A DNA stretch of 64,000 nucleotides from assembly GCA_028282885.1 (NCBI GenBank), contig JANQGX010000087.1, positions 1 through 64,000 of the forward strand, given 5' to 3'. The stretch comes from SAR324 cluster bacterium (GTDB taxonomy: Bacteria; SAR324; XYD2-FULL-50-16). Under the pieces are notes generated by a model. It did no database searches. It was not told the DNA's origin and saw nothing but the letters and a program-made list of their open reading frames with translations. The position numbers were made by a program, and so were the translations under genes. Positions 51,616 to 60,766 of this stretch are shown in pieces; position 1 is the first letter of the stretch; every line of letters starts with the position of its first letter.

Positions 51616-51656
51616 GCTGCATCCAAACATCAACGGCTCCCGGCCGTTGATGCAGC
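51616..51656 (+). terminator. Long palindromic hairpin
   Basis: CATCAACGGC (51628-51637) and GCCGTTGATG (51643-51652) form a perfect 10-bp stem with a 5-nt loop; GCTGCAT (51616-51622) and ATGCAGC (51650-51656) extend it with a bulge. It starts directly after the stop codon. CCAATTTTA follows. Confidence 0.65.
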
Positions 51657-51953
51657 CGCCAATTTTACATGACCCGGCTTTAATGACTAATCCGCAGTCC
51701 ACGTATCTGTCACAACCCTCACCCCCTCGCCTCAAGTTCCATCCCCCTTCTGCAATATAATAAAAAAATCAATAATATTTAGCATTTGCTCATGACAATT
51801 CAACGGGTTTAAGCTATTACATGTTTTGTTAAATACCCTCAAATTTTTAAAGTGTTATCGGAGTTTATATCTCCACCTACCATAAGGCTAAAGAGCGGAA
51901 AATATATCGTAATTTTCATTCTTAACCAGATCAACTTATTCAGCTAACTCATT
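51657..51953. other. AT-rich leader of the restriction island
   Basis: About 300 bp, strongly AT-rich towards its end (51760-51950), with no gene. It marks the left edge of the defence genes and probably contains the mrr promoter, which I could not place with confidence. Confidence 0.4.
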
Positions 51954-52865
51954 ATGACCATTCCAAAACACTACGAGTTAAGAAAACCTATCCTGGAATT
52001 ACTTAAAGGCGGAGCAGAAATGAAGCCCAGGGATTTTCACTCTCCGCTGGCCGAACAATTCAATATCTCTGACGAAGAAAGAAACCGGATGTATGATTCC
52101 GGAAACGGACCGATATTCGGTGATCGGATCTCTTGGGCTCTCAGCTATATAAACATAGCCGGATTAGTAGACAAACCGAAACAAGGCATTTATCGCCTCA
52201 GTGCCAAAGGGTCGGAACTTTTGAAAACCCCGGAGAAAATAGACGGATACATCGAGCAGAAGCTGACCGAACGGGAAAAGAAGAGAAACAGGGAAAAAGA
52301 GATCAAATCTGCCGAGGTAATGGTCAACTTGACGCCTCAAGAGAGGTTATACAACGCTTTTGAAGAGATTCAACATTCAGCCTACGACGATATACTGGAC
52401 ACTATCCTCAACAAGTCCCCCACGGAATTTGAACATCTGGTCGTGCGATTGCTTGAAAAAATGGGATACGGCGGACAATTGAAAGAGGCGGGAACAGTAA
52501 CACCCGCAGGCAACGACCAGGGAATTGATGGAGTGATCAAGGAAGATATTCTGGGTCTGGGTAAAATTCATATTCAGGCCAAACGGTACGCCAGGGACAA
52601 TACGGTGGGAAGGGAAGAGATCCAGAAATTTGTCGGAGCTTTGGCCGTGGCCCAATCCAGTAAAGGTGTGTTTATCACAACATCATCTTACTCCAAAGGA
52701 GCTATCGACTATGCAAAAAGCCTGACAACGACTACGCTGGTTTTAATTGACGGCCTTCAACTGGCCAACTACATCTATGACTTTAGCCTGGGAATGCAGG
52801 TTGAACAGACGATTGAGATCAAAAAAATGGACAGCGATTTCTGGGACATCATGCAGGATGCATGA
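51954..52865 (+). CDS. mrr: Mrr-type restriction endonuclease
   Basis: The 303-residue protein has an N-terminal winged-helix Mrr_N domain (about 1-95), a helical linker (95-145) and a C-terminal Mrr_cat PD-(D/E)xK nuclease domain (about 150-285). The catalytic residues are D192 in GNDQGIDG and Q208-A-K210 in IHIQAKRY, with E160 as a further candidate. Mrr proteins cleave modified DNA or act as DNA-damage-type nucleases. It stands 118 bp before hsdR on the same strand, so the island combines modification-dependent and modification-protected restriction; the specificities must be compatible. Confidence 0.9.
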   Translation: MTIPKHYELRKPILELLKGGAEMKPRDFHSPLAEQFNISDEERNRMYDSGNGPIFGDRISWALSYINIAGLVDKPKQGIYRLSAKGSELLKTPEKIDGYIEQKLTEREKKRNREKEIKSAEVMVNLTPQERLYNAFEEIQHSAYDDILDTILNKSPTEFEHLVVRLLEKMGYGGQLKEAGTVTPAGNDQGIDGVIKEDILGLGKIHIQAKRYARDNTVGREEIQKFVGALAVAQSSKGVFITTSSYSKGAIDYAKSLTTTTLVLIDGLQLANYIYDFSLGMQVEQTIEIKKMDSDFWDIMQDA

Positions 52866-52983
52866 TGCGACAATAATACTCCGGCTGATACAAGGCAAAA
52901 CTCAGTTTGCTGAACCCGATGATCGCTTTGTTGTAATCAAATGATCAAATTAGGGATCAAAAAACACAACCGCCCAACAATCC

Positions 52984-55404
52984 ATGGATAGAGAATTCTC
53001 CGAAAGAGATGTCTGCACCAAAATCATCACTCCGGCAATTATAAAAGCCGGCTGGGATCAGGATCAGTTCAGGGAAGAGTTTTTATTGACCAAAGGACGG
53101 ATCATCGTCAATAGGAACCTTGCTTATCGTAACGAAAACAGGAATCACAAATCCGGTCCCAAAAGAGCGGATTATGTCCTCTTTGCACGCCCCAAAATCC
53201 CGATTGCCATAATTGAAGCAAAAACCGGCAAGTTTCCGATGGGAAAAGGGATGCAGCAAGCGCTGGCTTATGCTGAAATGCTGGATGCTCCTTTTGCTTT
53301 CAGCTCCAATGGTAAGGGGTTTTTACTTCACGACAGGACCGGTTTGACACAACCGGTGGAAAGGGAGTTGACGCCGGATCAATTCCCAAGCCTGGATGAC
53401 CTGTGGCCCGTCTATCTGAAATGGAAGGGTCTGGAAGGGAAACAAGCCATTCAACTTGTTGAACAGCCCTATTACAGCGACGGGAGCAGCAAAACTCCTT
53501 ACTATTATCAACAGGTCGCCATCAACAGAACCATTGAAACCATTGCTAACGGACAAAATCGGATTCTGTTGGTCATGGCCACGGGTACCGGAAAAACCTA
53601 TACTGCATTTCAAATCATCTGGAAATTGTGGAAGGCCAAACGAAAAAAGAGAATCCTCTTTCTGGCTGACCGCAACATCCTGGTCGATCAGACCATACAA
53701 CAGGATTTTGCTCCTTTTGGCGAGTCCATGCATAAAATCAAAAACCGGGAAGTCAAAAGAAACTATGAGATCTACCTCAGCTTGTACCAGGCGGTAACCG
53801 GGAATAAAGAATGGAAGCAGATTTTCAAACAGTTTCCTCCGGATTTCTTTGATCTGGTCGTCGTGGATGAGTGTCATCGGGGTAGTGCGGATGAGGATTC
53901 CGCCTGGAGGGAAGTACTGACTCATTTCGATTCGGCTACTCATATCGGGCTGACGGCAACCCCAAGGGAAACAAGGGAAATTAGCAATATCACCTACTTT
54001 GGAGATCCCATCTACACCTATTCCTTAAAACAGGGAATTGAAGACGGGTTTCTTGCTCCCTATAAGGTGATCCGAATCGTATCCGATAAGGATGCCACAG
54101 GCTATACTCCGACTGAAGGGAAAAGAGACAAGGGCGGTAAGCTGGTCGAAAGACGGCAATACAACACCAGGGATTTTGATCGAAACCTGGTACTGGAAAA
54201 ACGAACCGACCTGGTAGCCAAAAGGGTATGGGAGTATTTGAGCAAAACCGATCCCTATGGCAAGACTATTGTCTTTTGCGATAATCAGGATCATGCTGAA
54301 CGAATGAGGCAAAGCCTGGTGAAACTCATTCCTGAAGCCGCTGAGAACCGACGCTATGTCATGCGCATAACAGGAGATGATGCCGAAGGCAAAGCCCAGC
54401 TTTTCTATTTTATCGATAACGATGAGCGGTTCCCGGTTATTGCCACAACATCGAAGCTTCTGACCACGGGAGTGGATGCCAAAACCTGCAGGTTGATTGT
54501 GTTGGACAAAACGATCAATTCCATGACCGAGTTCAAGCAGATCATCGGCAGAGGGACCCGTATCAGGGAGGACTACAAAAAGCTCTTCTTCACTATCATG
54601 GATTTCAAGGGTGCCACCCGTCTCTTTGCAGACCCGGAATTTGACGGGGAGCCGGTTGTCATCTATGAACCCGGGGAAAACGAGCCGGTTGTTCCCCCGG
54701 AAGATCTTGAAAACGGACAACCCGGAGAAATCGATGAACCCGGCGAAGAATACGGTCCGGGTGACCATGAATCGGATGGAGGAGAAGAAGAGACCGACGG
54801 TGGAGGAGATCCAAGAGAGAAGTACTATATTGACGATGTTGAAGTACGCGTCGCTGTTGAATTGCACCAGTACTTAAATGAGGCCGGTCAGCTCAAAACG
54901 GAAGATTTGAGAATCTATCTCAAGGATCAGATCAGAAAGACCCTGAAGCAACAATTCGGCACTTTACAAGATTTCATAAAACGCTGGAGGGAAACCGAAC
55001 GCAAACATGTCCTGCTCTCCGAATTAAAAGACCAGGGAATTCCTTTGGAAGTCCTGAAACAGGCCGTACCGGACAGCAACCGCTTTGATGCCTTCGATCT
55101 GGTTGTTCATATCGCCTTCGACCAGAAACCCCTGACCCGGCAGGAAAGAGTGAACCGGGTAAAAAAGCGGAACTATTTCGGGAAATATGGCGATCAGGCC
55201 CGTGCTGTTCTCGATGCGCTGCTGGAAAAATACGCCAGTAACGGCATTCTGGATATCGAAGATCCCAAAATATTGGAACTCCCTCCTTTTGATAAAATAG
55301 GAAGCAAAACCCATATTCGTCGGGGTATCTTTGGCGGTCCGGAAAAATTCGCCCGGGCCATAACGGAACTTGAAAACGCACTGTATGATGTTCAGAGTGC
55401 ATAA
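52984..55404 (+). CDS. hsdR: Type I restriction enzyme, R subunit
   Basis: The 806-residue protein has an N-terminal nuclease domain (D63, E78-A-K80 in IIEAKTGK), a superfamily-2 helicase motor (Walker A MATGTGKT 198-205, Walker B VVDECH 293-298, GLTATP, later ATTSKLLTTGVD and IIGRGTR) and a C-terminal EcoEI_R-like domain. An acidic Gly/Pro/Glu linker (about 560-615) separates motor and C-terminus. It translocates and cuts DNA as part of HsdR2M2S1. It starts the hsdR-hsdM-nuclease-hsdS operon; hsdM begins 15 bp after its stop. Confidence 0.95.
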   Translation: MDREFSERDVCTKIITPAIIKAGWDQDQFREEFLLTKGRIIVNRNLAYRNENRNHKSGPKRADYVLFARPKIPIAIIEAKTGKFPMGKGMQQALAYAEMLDAPFAFSSNGKGFLLHDRTGLTQPVERELTPDQFPSLDDLWPVYLKWKGLEGKQAIQLVEQPYYSDGSSKTPYYYQQVAINRTIETIANGQNRILLVMATGTGKTYTAFQIIWKLWKAKRKKRILFLADRNILVDQTIQQDFAPFGESMHKIKNREVKRNYEIYLSLYQAVTGNKEWKQIFKQFPPDFFDLVVVDECHRGSADEDSAWREVLTHFDSATHIGLTATPRETREISNITYFGDPIYTYSLKQGIEDGFLAPYKVIRIVSDKDATGYTPTEGKRDKGGKLVERRQYNTRDFDRNLVLEKRTDLVAKRVWEYLSKTDPYGKTIVFCDNQDHAERMRQSLVKLIPEAAENRRYVMRITGDDAEGKAQLFYFIDNDERFPVIATTSKLLTTGVDAKTCRLIVLDKTINSMTEFKQIIGRGTRIREDYKKLFFTIMDFKGATRLFADPEFDGEPVVIYEPGENEPVVPPEDLENGQPGEIDEPGEEYGPGDHESDGGEEETDGGGDPREKYYIDDVEVRVAVELHQYLNEAGQLKTEDLRIYLKDQIRKTLKQQFGTLQDFIKRWRETERKHVLLSELKDQGIPLEVLKQAVPDSNRFDAFDLVVHIAFDQKPLTRQERVNRVKKRNYFGKYGDQARAVLDALLEKYASNGILDIEDPKILELPPFDKIGSKTHIRRGIFGGPEKFARAITELENALYDVQSA

Positions 55405-55419
55405 ATTGAAAAAAAGGCA

Positions 55420-57183
55420 ATGAGTTTAAGCAACACCATTAAAACCATCCAGGATATTATGCGCAAAGACGACGGTGTGGACGGAGACGCACAGCGTATC
55501 GGCCAGCTCACCTGGATGCTGTTTCTGAAAGTCTTTGATCAAAAGGAAGAGGAGTGGGAAGACGATGCCGCTGACCGGGGAAAGACCTATAAATCCCCCT
55601 TGCCGGAAGAGTGCCGCTGGCGAAACTGGGCAACGTTTGAAGGAGGAAAGCCGCAAACACCTCCCAATGAACTGATCGAATTTGTTAATTCAACGGTTTT
55701 TCCAAAACTGAAGAAGCTCAGTACTGAAGGCCTGGAAGAAAACGCAAATGCTCAAAAGGCTAAGGTGGTGGGGGAAGTCTTCAGGGATTCCAACAACTAC
55801 ATGAAATCCGGGACCCTGATGCTGGAAGTGATCGAAAAGCTCGACGAGGCAATCGACTTCCATGATTTCACATCACGTCAGCACTTGGGAGACATTTACG
55901 AGCAGGTTCTGAATGATTTGAGAAGCGCGGGTAATGCGGGCGAATTCTATACGCCACGGGCCATTACCGAGTTCATGGTGCAGATGGTGGATCCCAGGCT
56001 GGAAAGAAGGGAAACAGTACTGGACCCGGCTTGTGGCACCGGTGGCTTTCTCACCGCCTCTTTTAACTGGCTGAAAAACCAGGCTGATAATAAGTCCGGG
56101 CTCAAGGATCAAGAAGCCCTGGAAAAGAGTATCAGGGGAATTGAAAAAAAGCAGCTACCACACCTGCTCTGCACCACCAACTTGCTTCTGCACGGCATAG
56201 AGACACCTGATCAGATCGAGCATCGTAATACCCTGGCCAGACCCTGGAACGATTGGTCAAAAACCGAACAGGTGGATTGTGTCATTACCAACCCTCCCTT
56301 TGGAGGTAGCGAAGAAGACGGTGTTGGCACCGATTTCCCCTCGGACCTGCAAACAAGGGAAACATCGGATATGTTTCTAACCTTGATTGTTAGAAGGCTT
56401 CTCAAACCAAATGGCCGGGGCGCCATCGTACTCCCCGACGGCAACCTGTTTGGCGAAGGAGTCAAGGCCAAAGTAAAGGAACTGTTGCTGGAACAATGTA
56501 ACCTGCATACGATTATTCGGCTTCCCAACGGCGTTTTTAATCCTTACACCGGAATCAAAACCAACCTCCTGTTTTTCTCCAAGGGCAAGCCCACCGAAAC
56601 CATCTGGTACTATGAACACCCTTATCCCCCCGGTTATAAAAGTTACTCCAAAACCAAACCCATTACCCTGGATGAATTCAAACCCATAAAGTCCTGGTGG
56701 GGTGAGGAGTCGGACGGATTTGCCGGCCGGGTTGAAAACGAGTTTGCCTGGAAAGTGGATTTCAAAACCCGAAAGGAAGAGGCGAAAGCCAAAGCCCAAC
56801 CCCACAAGGACAAGGCGGAGGAACTCAAAAACGAAGCGTCCGATATTGATCACAAGATCAGGAATCTGAAAAGTTCACTCAAGGGAATTAAGTCGGAAAT
56901 CGATAAGCTGAGTGTGGAAACGGAGATCAAGGAGCTGCAGAAACAGGCAAAAAACCTGCGAGATAAAGCCAGGGATGAGCAGGCAGCATATGACCGGATT
57001 TACTGGCCCATCTACAACCTGGATGAAAAGAACCCCAATACACCGGAAGCAATCAAACTCGATCCCGATGAACTGCTGAAACAGCATAAGCAACTACAAA
57101 AGGAGATCACCAAAACGGAAAACCAGCTAAAGCAGGAACTCGCCAAGGCCTTTGCTCATCACTTTACGGAGGATAGTGCATGA
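55420..57183 (+). CDS. hsdM: Type I DNA methyltransferase, M subunit
   Basis: The 587-residue protein has the N-terminal HsdM helical domain, the FYTP region (FYTPRAITEFM), SAM motif DPACGTGGF (202-210) and catalytic NPPFGG (291-296) of N6-adenine methyltransferases. The C-terminal 130 residues form a charged coiled coil (about 450-580) longer than in EcoKI-type HsdM. It methylates the host sites defined by HsdS. It overlaps the next gene by 4 bp (ATGA). Confidence 0.95.
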   Translation: MSLSNTIKTIQDIMRKDDGVDGDAQRIGQLTWMLFLKVFDQKEEEWEDDAADRGKTYKSPLPEECRWRNWATFEGGKPQTPPNELIEFVNSTVFPKLKKLSTEGLEENANAQKAKVVGEVFRDSNNYMKSGTLMLEVIEKLDEAIDFHDFTSRQHLGDIYEQVLNDLRSAGNAGEFYTPRAITEFMVQMVDPRLERRETVLDPACGTGGFLTASFNWLKNQADNKSGLKDQEALEKSIRGIEKKQLPHLLCTTNLLLHGIETPDQIEHRNTLARPWNDWSKTEQVDCVITNPPFGGSEEDGVGTDFPSDLQTRETSDMFLTLIVRRLLKPNGRGAIVLPDGNLFGEGVKAKVKELLLEQCNLHTIIRLPNGVFNPYTGIKTNLLFFSKGKPTETIWYYEHPYPPGYKSYSKTKPITLDEFKPIKSWWGEESDGFAGRVENEFAWKVDFKTRKEEAKAKAQPHKDKAEELKNEASDIDHKIRNLKSSLKGIKSEIDKLSVETEIKELQKQAKNLRDKARDEQAAYDRIYWPIYNLDEKNPNTPEAIKLDPDELLKQHKQLQKEITKTENQLKQELAKAFAHHFTEDSA

Positions 57184-58238
57184 GCCGGGATTTAACATCA
57201 AGCGAAAACAGTGTTCCCGAGAAATTGTTAAAGGATATCAAGAGCCTGATTGAGGAGAGCCGCAGAAACCTTACGGTCACGGTCAATAAAACGATGACCT
57301 TGCTCTATTGGCAGATCGGAAAGCGGATCAATGATGAAGTCCTGCAAGGCAAACGGGCGGATTACGGAATGCAAATTGTCGCCTCACTGTCGCGACAACT
57401 GACGGAAAAGTTCGGAAAAGGATTTAACCGCCAGTCATTGAATCGAATGTGCCTGTTTAACCGGCATTTCCCCGATTTTACGATTTGCTCGACGCTGTCG
57501 AGCAAATTAAGCTGGTCACATTTCGTCGAGCTTCTCCCCCTCAAAGATCAATTACAAAGAGAGTTTTATGCGGAAATGTGTCGCATGGAGAGATGGAGCG
57601 TCCGCACCCTCCGGGATCGCATCAATTCCATGCTATATGAACGCACCGCCCTGTCAAAAAAGCCGGACGAGCTGATCGAGCAGGAACTGGAAAATTTCCG
57701 GGGAGAAAAGGACCTGACACCGAATCTTGTTTTGAAAGATCCCTACATTCTCGATTTTCTGGATCTTAAAGACCGGTACCTGGAAAAAGACCTGGAGGAT
57801 GCCATACTCAGGGAGATGGAGCAGTTTCTGCTGGAGATGGGGGTGGGGTTCAGTTTCATTGCCCGGCAAAAAAGATTGCAGATTGATAGCGACGATTTCT
57901 ACATTGACCTGCTTCTTTTTAACCGCAAGCTCAAACGGCTGGTAGCCATCGACCTGAAGCTGGGGAGTTTTAAGGCGGAGTACAAGGGTCAGATGGAACT
58001 CTACCTGCGCTGGCTGGACAGGCATGAAAAACAGGAAGGGGAGGATTCTCCCTTGGGGATCATCCTCTGCGCCGGAAAGAAAGAGGAGCAGATCGAACTG
58101 CTGGAGCTGGATCAATCGGGCATTCACGTGGCAGAATACCTGACCGTCCTTCCCGACAAAGAGATGCTTCAACAAAAACTGCAGGAAGCCATCGCCAAAT
58201 CCCGCCTGCGCCTGGAAAACAGGGAGGATGCATCATGA
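57180..58238 (+). CDS. DUF1016 (YhcG-like) PD-(D/E)xK nuclease-family protein
   Basis: The 352-residue protein has an N-terminal DUF1016 helical region (about 15-160; LYWQIGKRIND, YGMQIVASLSRQLTEKFGKGF) and a C-terminal PDDEXK_9-type nuclease domain (about 185-340) with D243 (FYIDLLLF) and D258-L-K260. It is encoded inside the hsd operon with 4-bp overlaps on both sides, so it is co-translated with the methylase and specificity subunits. Genes of this family often sit in type I systems; their role (accessory nuclease or regulator) is not established. Confidence 0.9.
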   Translation: MSRDLTSSENSVPEKLLKDIKSLIEESRRNLTVTVNKTMTLLYWQIGKRINDEVLQGKRADYGMQIVASLSRQLTEKFGKGFNRQSLNRMCLFNRHFPDFTICSTLSSKLSWSHFVELLPLKDQLQREFYAEMCRMERWSVRTLRDRINSMLYERTALSKKPDELIEQELENFRGEKDLTPNLVLKDPYILDFLDLKDRYLEKDLEDAILREMEQFLLEMGVGFSFIARQKRLQIDSDDFYIDLLLFNRKLKRLVAIDLKLGSFKAEYKGQMELYLRWLDRHEKQEGEDSPLGIILCAGKKEEQIELLELDQSGIHVAEYLTVLPDKEMLQQKLQEAIAKSRLRLENREDAS

Positions 58239-59929
58239 ATCCTCAAACGTTTTTGAAAGAGTTCAGCACCATCGCCAATGCCCCCGGTGGAATTCAACGA
58301 TTGCGGGAGATGATTTTACAATTGGCGATGATGGGAAAGCTGGTAGAGCAAGATCCTGATGATGAGCCTGCAAGGGAATTGCTGGAAAGAATAAACTCCA
58401 AAAAAAAGAAACATTTAAATAGTAAAAGAAACATTCAGCCGACAAATATTTCGGAAAATGGTTACTATTCTGTTCCTAGCGGTTGGGTTACATGTCAACT
58501 TGGGGATTTGGTTTTATCGATAACGGGAGGTGGTACTCCTTCGAAAAACAATACAGATTATTGGAATGGGAATATCCCTTGGGCAAGTGTAAAGGATCTC
58601 AAAGATAGTAAATATTTAGAAAAAACGATTGATAAAATAACGGCCAAAGGGCTTAGTAATAGTTCATCTAATCTAATTCCCGCCGGATGCTATATTGTTT
58701 GTACAAGAATGGGTCTCGGGAAATCAGCTATTAACAAAATAGAAATCGCAATAAACCAAGACTTAAAGGCATTAGAAATCCCTGAAGATATTGAAATTGA
58801 CTATTTTCATATATTATACCGTACAAGAGTTGTTGCCGGTACTGGAATGACTGTAAAAGGTATAAAACAGAAAGATCTTTTAGCGTTACCCGCACTTCTT
58901 CCTCCATTAAATGAGCAACAACGGATCGTTGCCAAGGTGGATCAGTTGATGTCGCTTTGTGATCAATTAGAAGCTCAACAACAGAGGCGATCGGAGCTGG
59001 TCAGGAATGCCCGGGTTTCAGTCCTGGAAGCGCTGGCCGATGCCCAAGGAGGCGATGAACTGAAAACCGCCTGGAACCGGGTAAAAGACAATCTCCCCCT
59101 GCTTTTTGAAGCCCCGGAAGATGTGGAGGATTTGAAAAAGTGCATCCTGCAAAACGCAGTCATGGGAAAACTGGTCCCTCAAGACCCTTCCGACGAACCT
59201 GCCAGCGAACTTTTAAAAAAAATTGCCAAGGAAAAAGCAGAACTCATACGCAAGAAAGAAATCAAAAAGCAGAAACCGTTGCCAGAAATCAGGGAAGCAG
59301 AGCTACCTTTTCAGATCCCAAAGGGATGGGATTGGTGTCGGTTTCAGGATACATTCTATGATATCCGATACGGTACATCAAAAAAATGCTACCAGAATAG
59401 AGGTTCAGTGGCTGTGTTGAGGATTCCAAACTTGATTAGTGGTAGAGTTGACAGGAGTAATTTAAAGTTCACAGATTTAACTCCCAAAGAGGTTGAAGAC
59501 TTATCTTTAGAAAAAGGAGACTTGTTGTTAATTCGATCTAATGGGAGCCTATCATTAGTAGGGCGGTCATCGATTGTAGAAATAGAAGCCGAAAATGATG
59601 CCTTTGCAGGATATTTAATGCGGATACGCATTTTCAAGGAAAGTATTAATCCAGAATTTATTCATTTCGCTCTGGAATCACCTTTCATAAGAAAAGCAAT
59701 TGAAATACCTATTAGAACAACAAGTGGAGTTAAAAATATCAATAGTACTGAGGTTTCACAATTATTAATGCCTCTACCTCCTCTAAATGAACAAAAAAAG
59801 ATTTTTAAAAAAGTTCAGTCTCTCATTTCTTATTGTGACACTTTAAACGAACAACTGGATACATCAAAAAAAATCACCGAACAACTCGCCCAATCAATCG
59901 TTGAAAGCATCACCGGACTATCCGCCTAA
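58235..59929 (+). CDS. hsdS: Type I specificity subunit
   Basis: The 564-residue protein has two target-recognition domains (about 75-220 and 350-530), each followed by a conserved helical spacer opening LPPLNEQ. The half-repeat is visible: ILQLAMMGKLVEQDPDDEPA (27-46) and ILQNAVMGKLVPQDPSDEPA (304-323). The recognition domains are clearly more AT-rich than the conserved regions, a sign of exchange by recombination. It sets the DNA sequence recognised by HsdM and HsdR. Last intact gene of the operon. Confidence 0.95.
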   Translation: MNPQTFLKEFSTIANAPGGIQRLREMILQLAMMGKLVEQDPDDEPARELLERINSKKKKHLNSKRNIQPTNISENGYYSVPSGWVTCQLGDLVLSITGGGTPSKNNTDYWNGNIPWASVKDLKDSKYLEKTIDKITAKGLSNSSSNLIPAGCYIVCTRMGLGKSAINKIEIAINQDLKALEIPEDIEIDYFHILYRTRVVAGTGMTVKGIKQKDLLALPALLPPLNEQQRIVAKVDQLMSLCDQLEAQQQRRSELVRNARVSVLEALADAQGGDELKTAWNRVKDNLPLLFEAPEDVEDLKKCILQNAVMGKLVPQDPSDEPASELLKKIAKEKAELIRKKEIKKQKPLPEIREAELPFQIPKGWDWCRFQDTFYDIRYGTSKKCYQNRGSVAVLRIPNLISGRVDRSNLKFTDLTPKEVEDLSLEKGDLLLIRSNGSLSLVGRSSIVEIEAENDAFAGYLMRIRIFKESINPEFIHFALESPFIRKAIEIPIRTTSGVKNINSTEVSQLLMPLPPLNEQKKIFKKVQSLISYCDTLNEQLDTSKKITEQLAQSIVESITGLSA

Positions 59930-59954
59930 CAACAGGAGAAAAGGTTAAAAGGCC

Positions 59955-60017
59955 ATGTGCATCGAAAGTCTGACAATCAAGGAATATAGAAACCTTCGCA
60001 ACTTCAAAATCGATTAA
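59955..60017 (+). pseudogene. N-terminal remnant of a RecF/RloA-like ATPase
   Basis: Twenty codons (start of the protein: MCIESLTIKEYRNLRNFKID) end at TAA 60015-60017. The pattern 'IxxLxIKxYRNLxNFxI' is the universal first beta strand of SMC/RecF/RloA/OLD-type ATPases, which often accompany hsd genes. AGGAG lies upstream of ATG 59955. The Walker A region that should follow about 15 residues later is absent, so the gene has been deleted at this point. Confidence 0.6.
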
Positions 60018-60266
60018 CCAGAAATTTCGTAAAAAACGCATTAAAATACTCTTTTCTGAAATCCGATCCTGAAAGACATTTCACCAAATCAGCGATGCTT
60101 CGCCTAAGCGACCATAGGAAAGATGGATTCTTCCAGTTTAGACAGCATGATTTCCAGGTTGTTGTTCTTGAGTGGCGAGCGTTCCTGGCTTATTTCACAA
60201 GTACCACCTTTTACCATTACGGCAAATTGAGAGGGTTGCCAGTTCCTGTTTATTGATGTGTGTTAA
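60018..60266. other. Junction between the restriction island and the transporter region
   Basis: About 250 bp with no intact gene apart from a possible small open frame at 60104-60217 on the minus strand. G+C rises beyond it. It probably marks the right-hand boundary of the island or a deletion scar; no direct repeats or integrase were seen. Confidence 0.4.
60104..60217 (-). CDS. Possible small open frame (37 codons)
   Basis: ATG 60217 to TAG 60104. The encoded peptide ends LKNNNLEIMLSKLEESIFPMVA, which looks like a real amphipathic C-terminus. The frame is also open upstream of the ATG, so it may be the tail of a decayed gene. No ribosome-binding site of note. Function unknown. Confidence 0.25.
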   Translation of the reverse strand: MVKGGTCEISQERSPLKNNNLEIMLSKLEESIFPMVA

Positions 60267-60665
60267 TCAGATCTCTGACTGTAGGGTCTTGATTATTTTA
60301 TTAACCAGGGAGTTACTGTTTGTCAGGACCTTACTGATTTCTTCCGGAAGGAGATTGTCCCAATGTATACCGGCTGTCACCACAACATTCGTGTTGAAAA
60401 CGGAGGCAAGGGTTTCTGCGCTTTTCTTCGCCAAATCATCTTCCTTGTGCCCGATATAGGTAAATACGGATGAGGTTGCACTGGTTACATTGGGATCTTT
60501 AAGGCTGGGCCTGGGTTGTGCCATTGCTACAGCACCTATATGCGGTGCTTCTCCGCCAAATATGGAAACCAGGATATCCTTTCCGATCAATTGTATATGA
60601 GCCGAAAAATTGAATTGACTTTCTTCAGTATGGACGAAATAACATCTCTTTTTATTGTTACTCAT
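60267..60665 (-). CDS. LpdD-like small protein
   Basis: The 132-residue protein has the motifs GGEAPHIGAVAMAQPRPSL, SSVFTYIGHKEDDLA and VVVTAGIHWDN. These resemble the small LpdD/prenylated-flavin-chaperone type proteins encoded with UbiD-like decarboxylases. No decarboxylase or UbiX gene lies in the window, so it would be an orphan member; the family assignment is from memory of motif patterns. It lies 101 bp downstream of the ABC transporter ATPase on the same strand and may be part of that operon. Confidence 0.6.
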   Translation of the reverse strand: MSNNKKRCYFVHTEESQFNFSAHIQLIGKDILVSIFGGEAPHIGAVAMAQPRPSLKDPNVTSATSSVFTYIGHKEDDLAKKSAETLASVFNTNVVVTAGIHWDNLLPEEISKVLTNSNSLVNKIIKTLQSEI

Positions 60666-60766
60666 GCCTGATCTCGGTTACCGCAACTATTATTGATCGT
60701 TTCATCATGTTGAAATATTGTCTCAGTCATAAAGATTCAAATCAACAAGAAATTCTATTTTGCATT

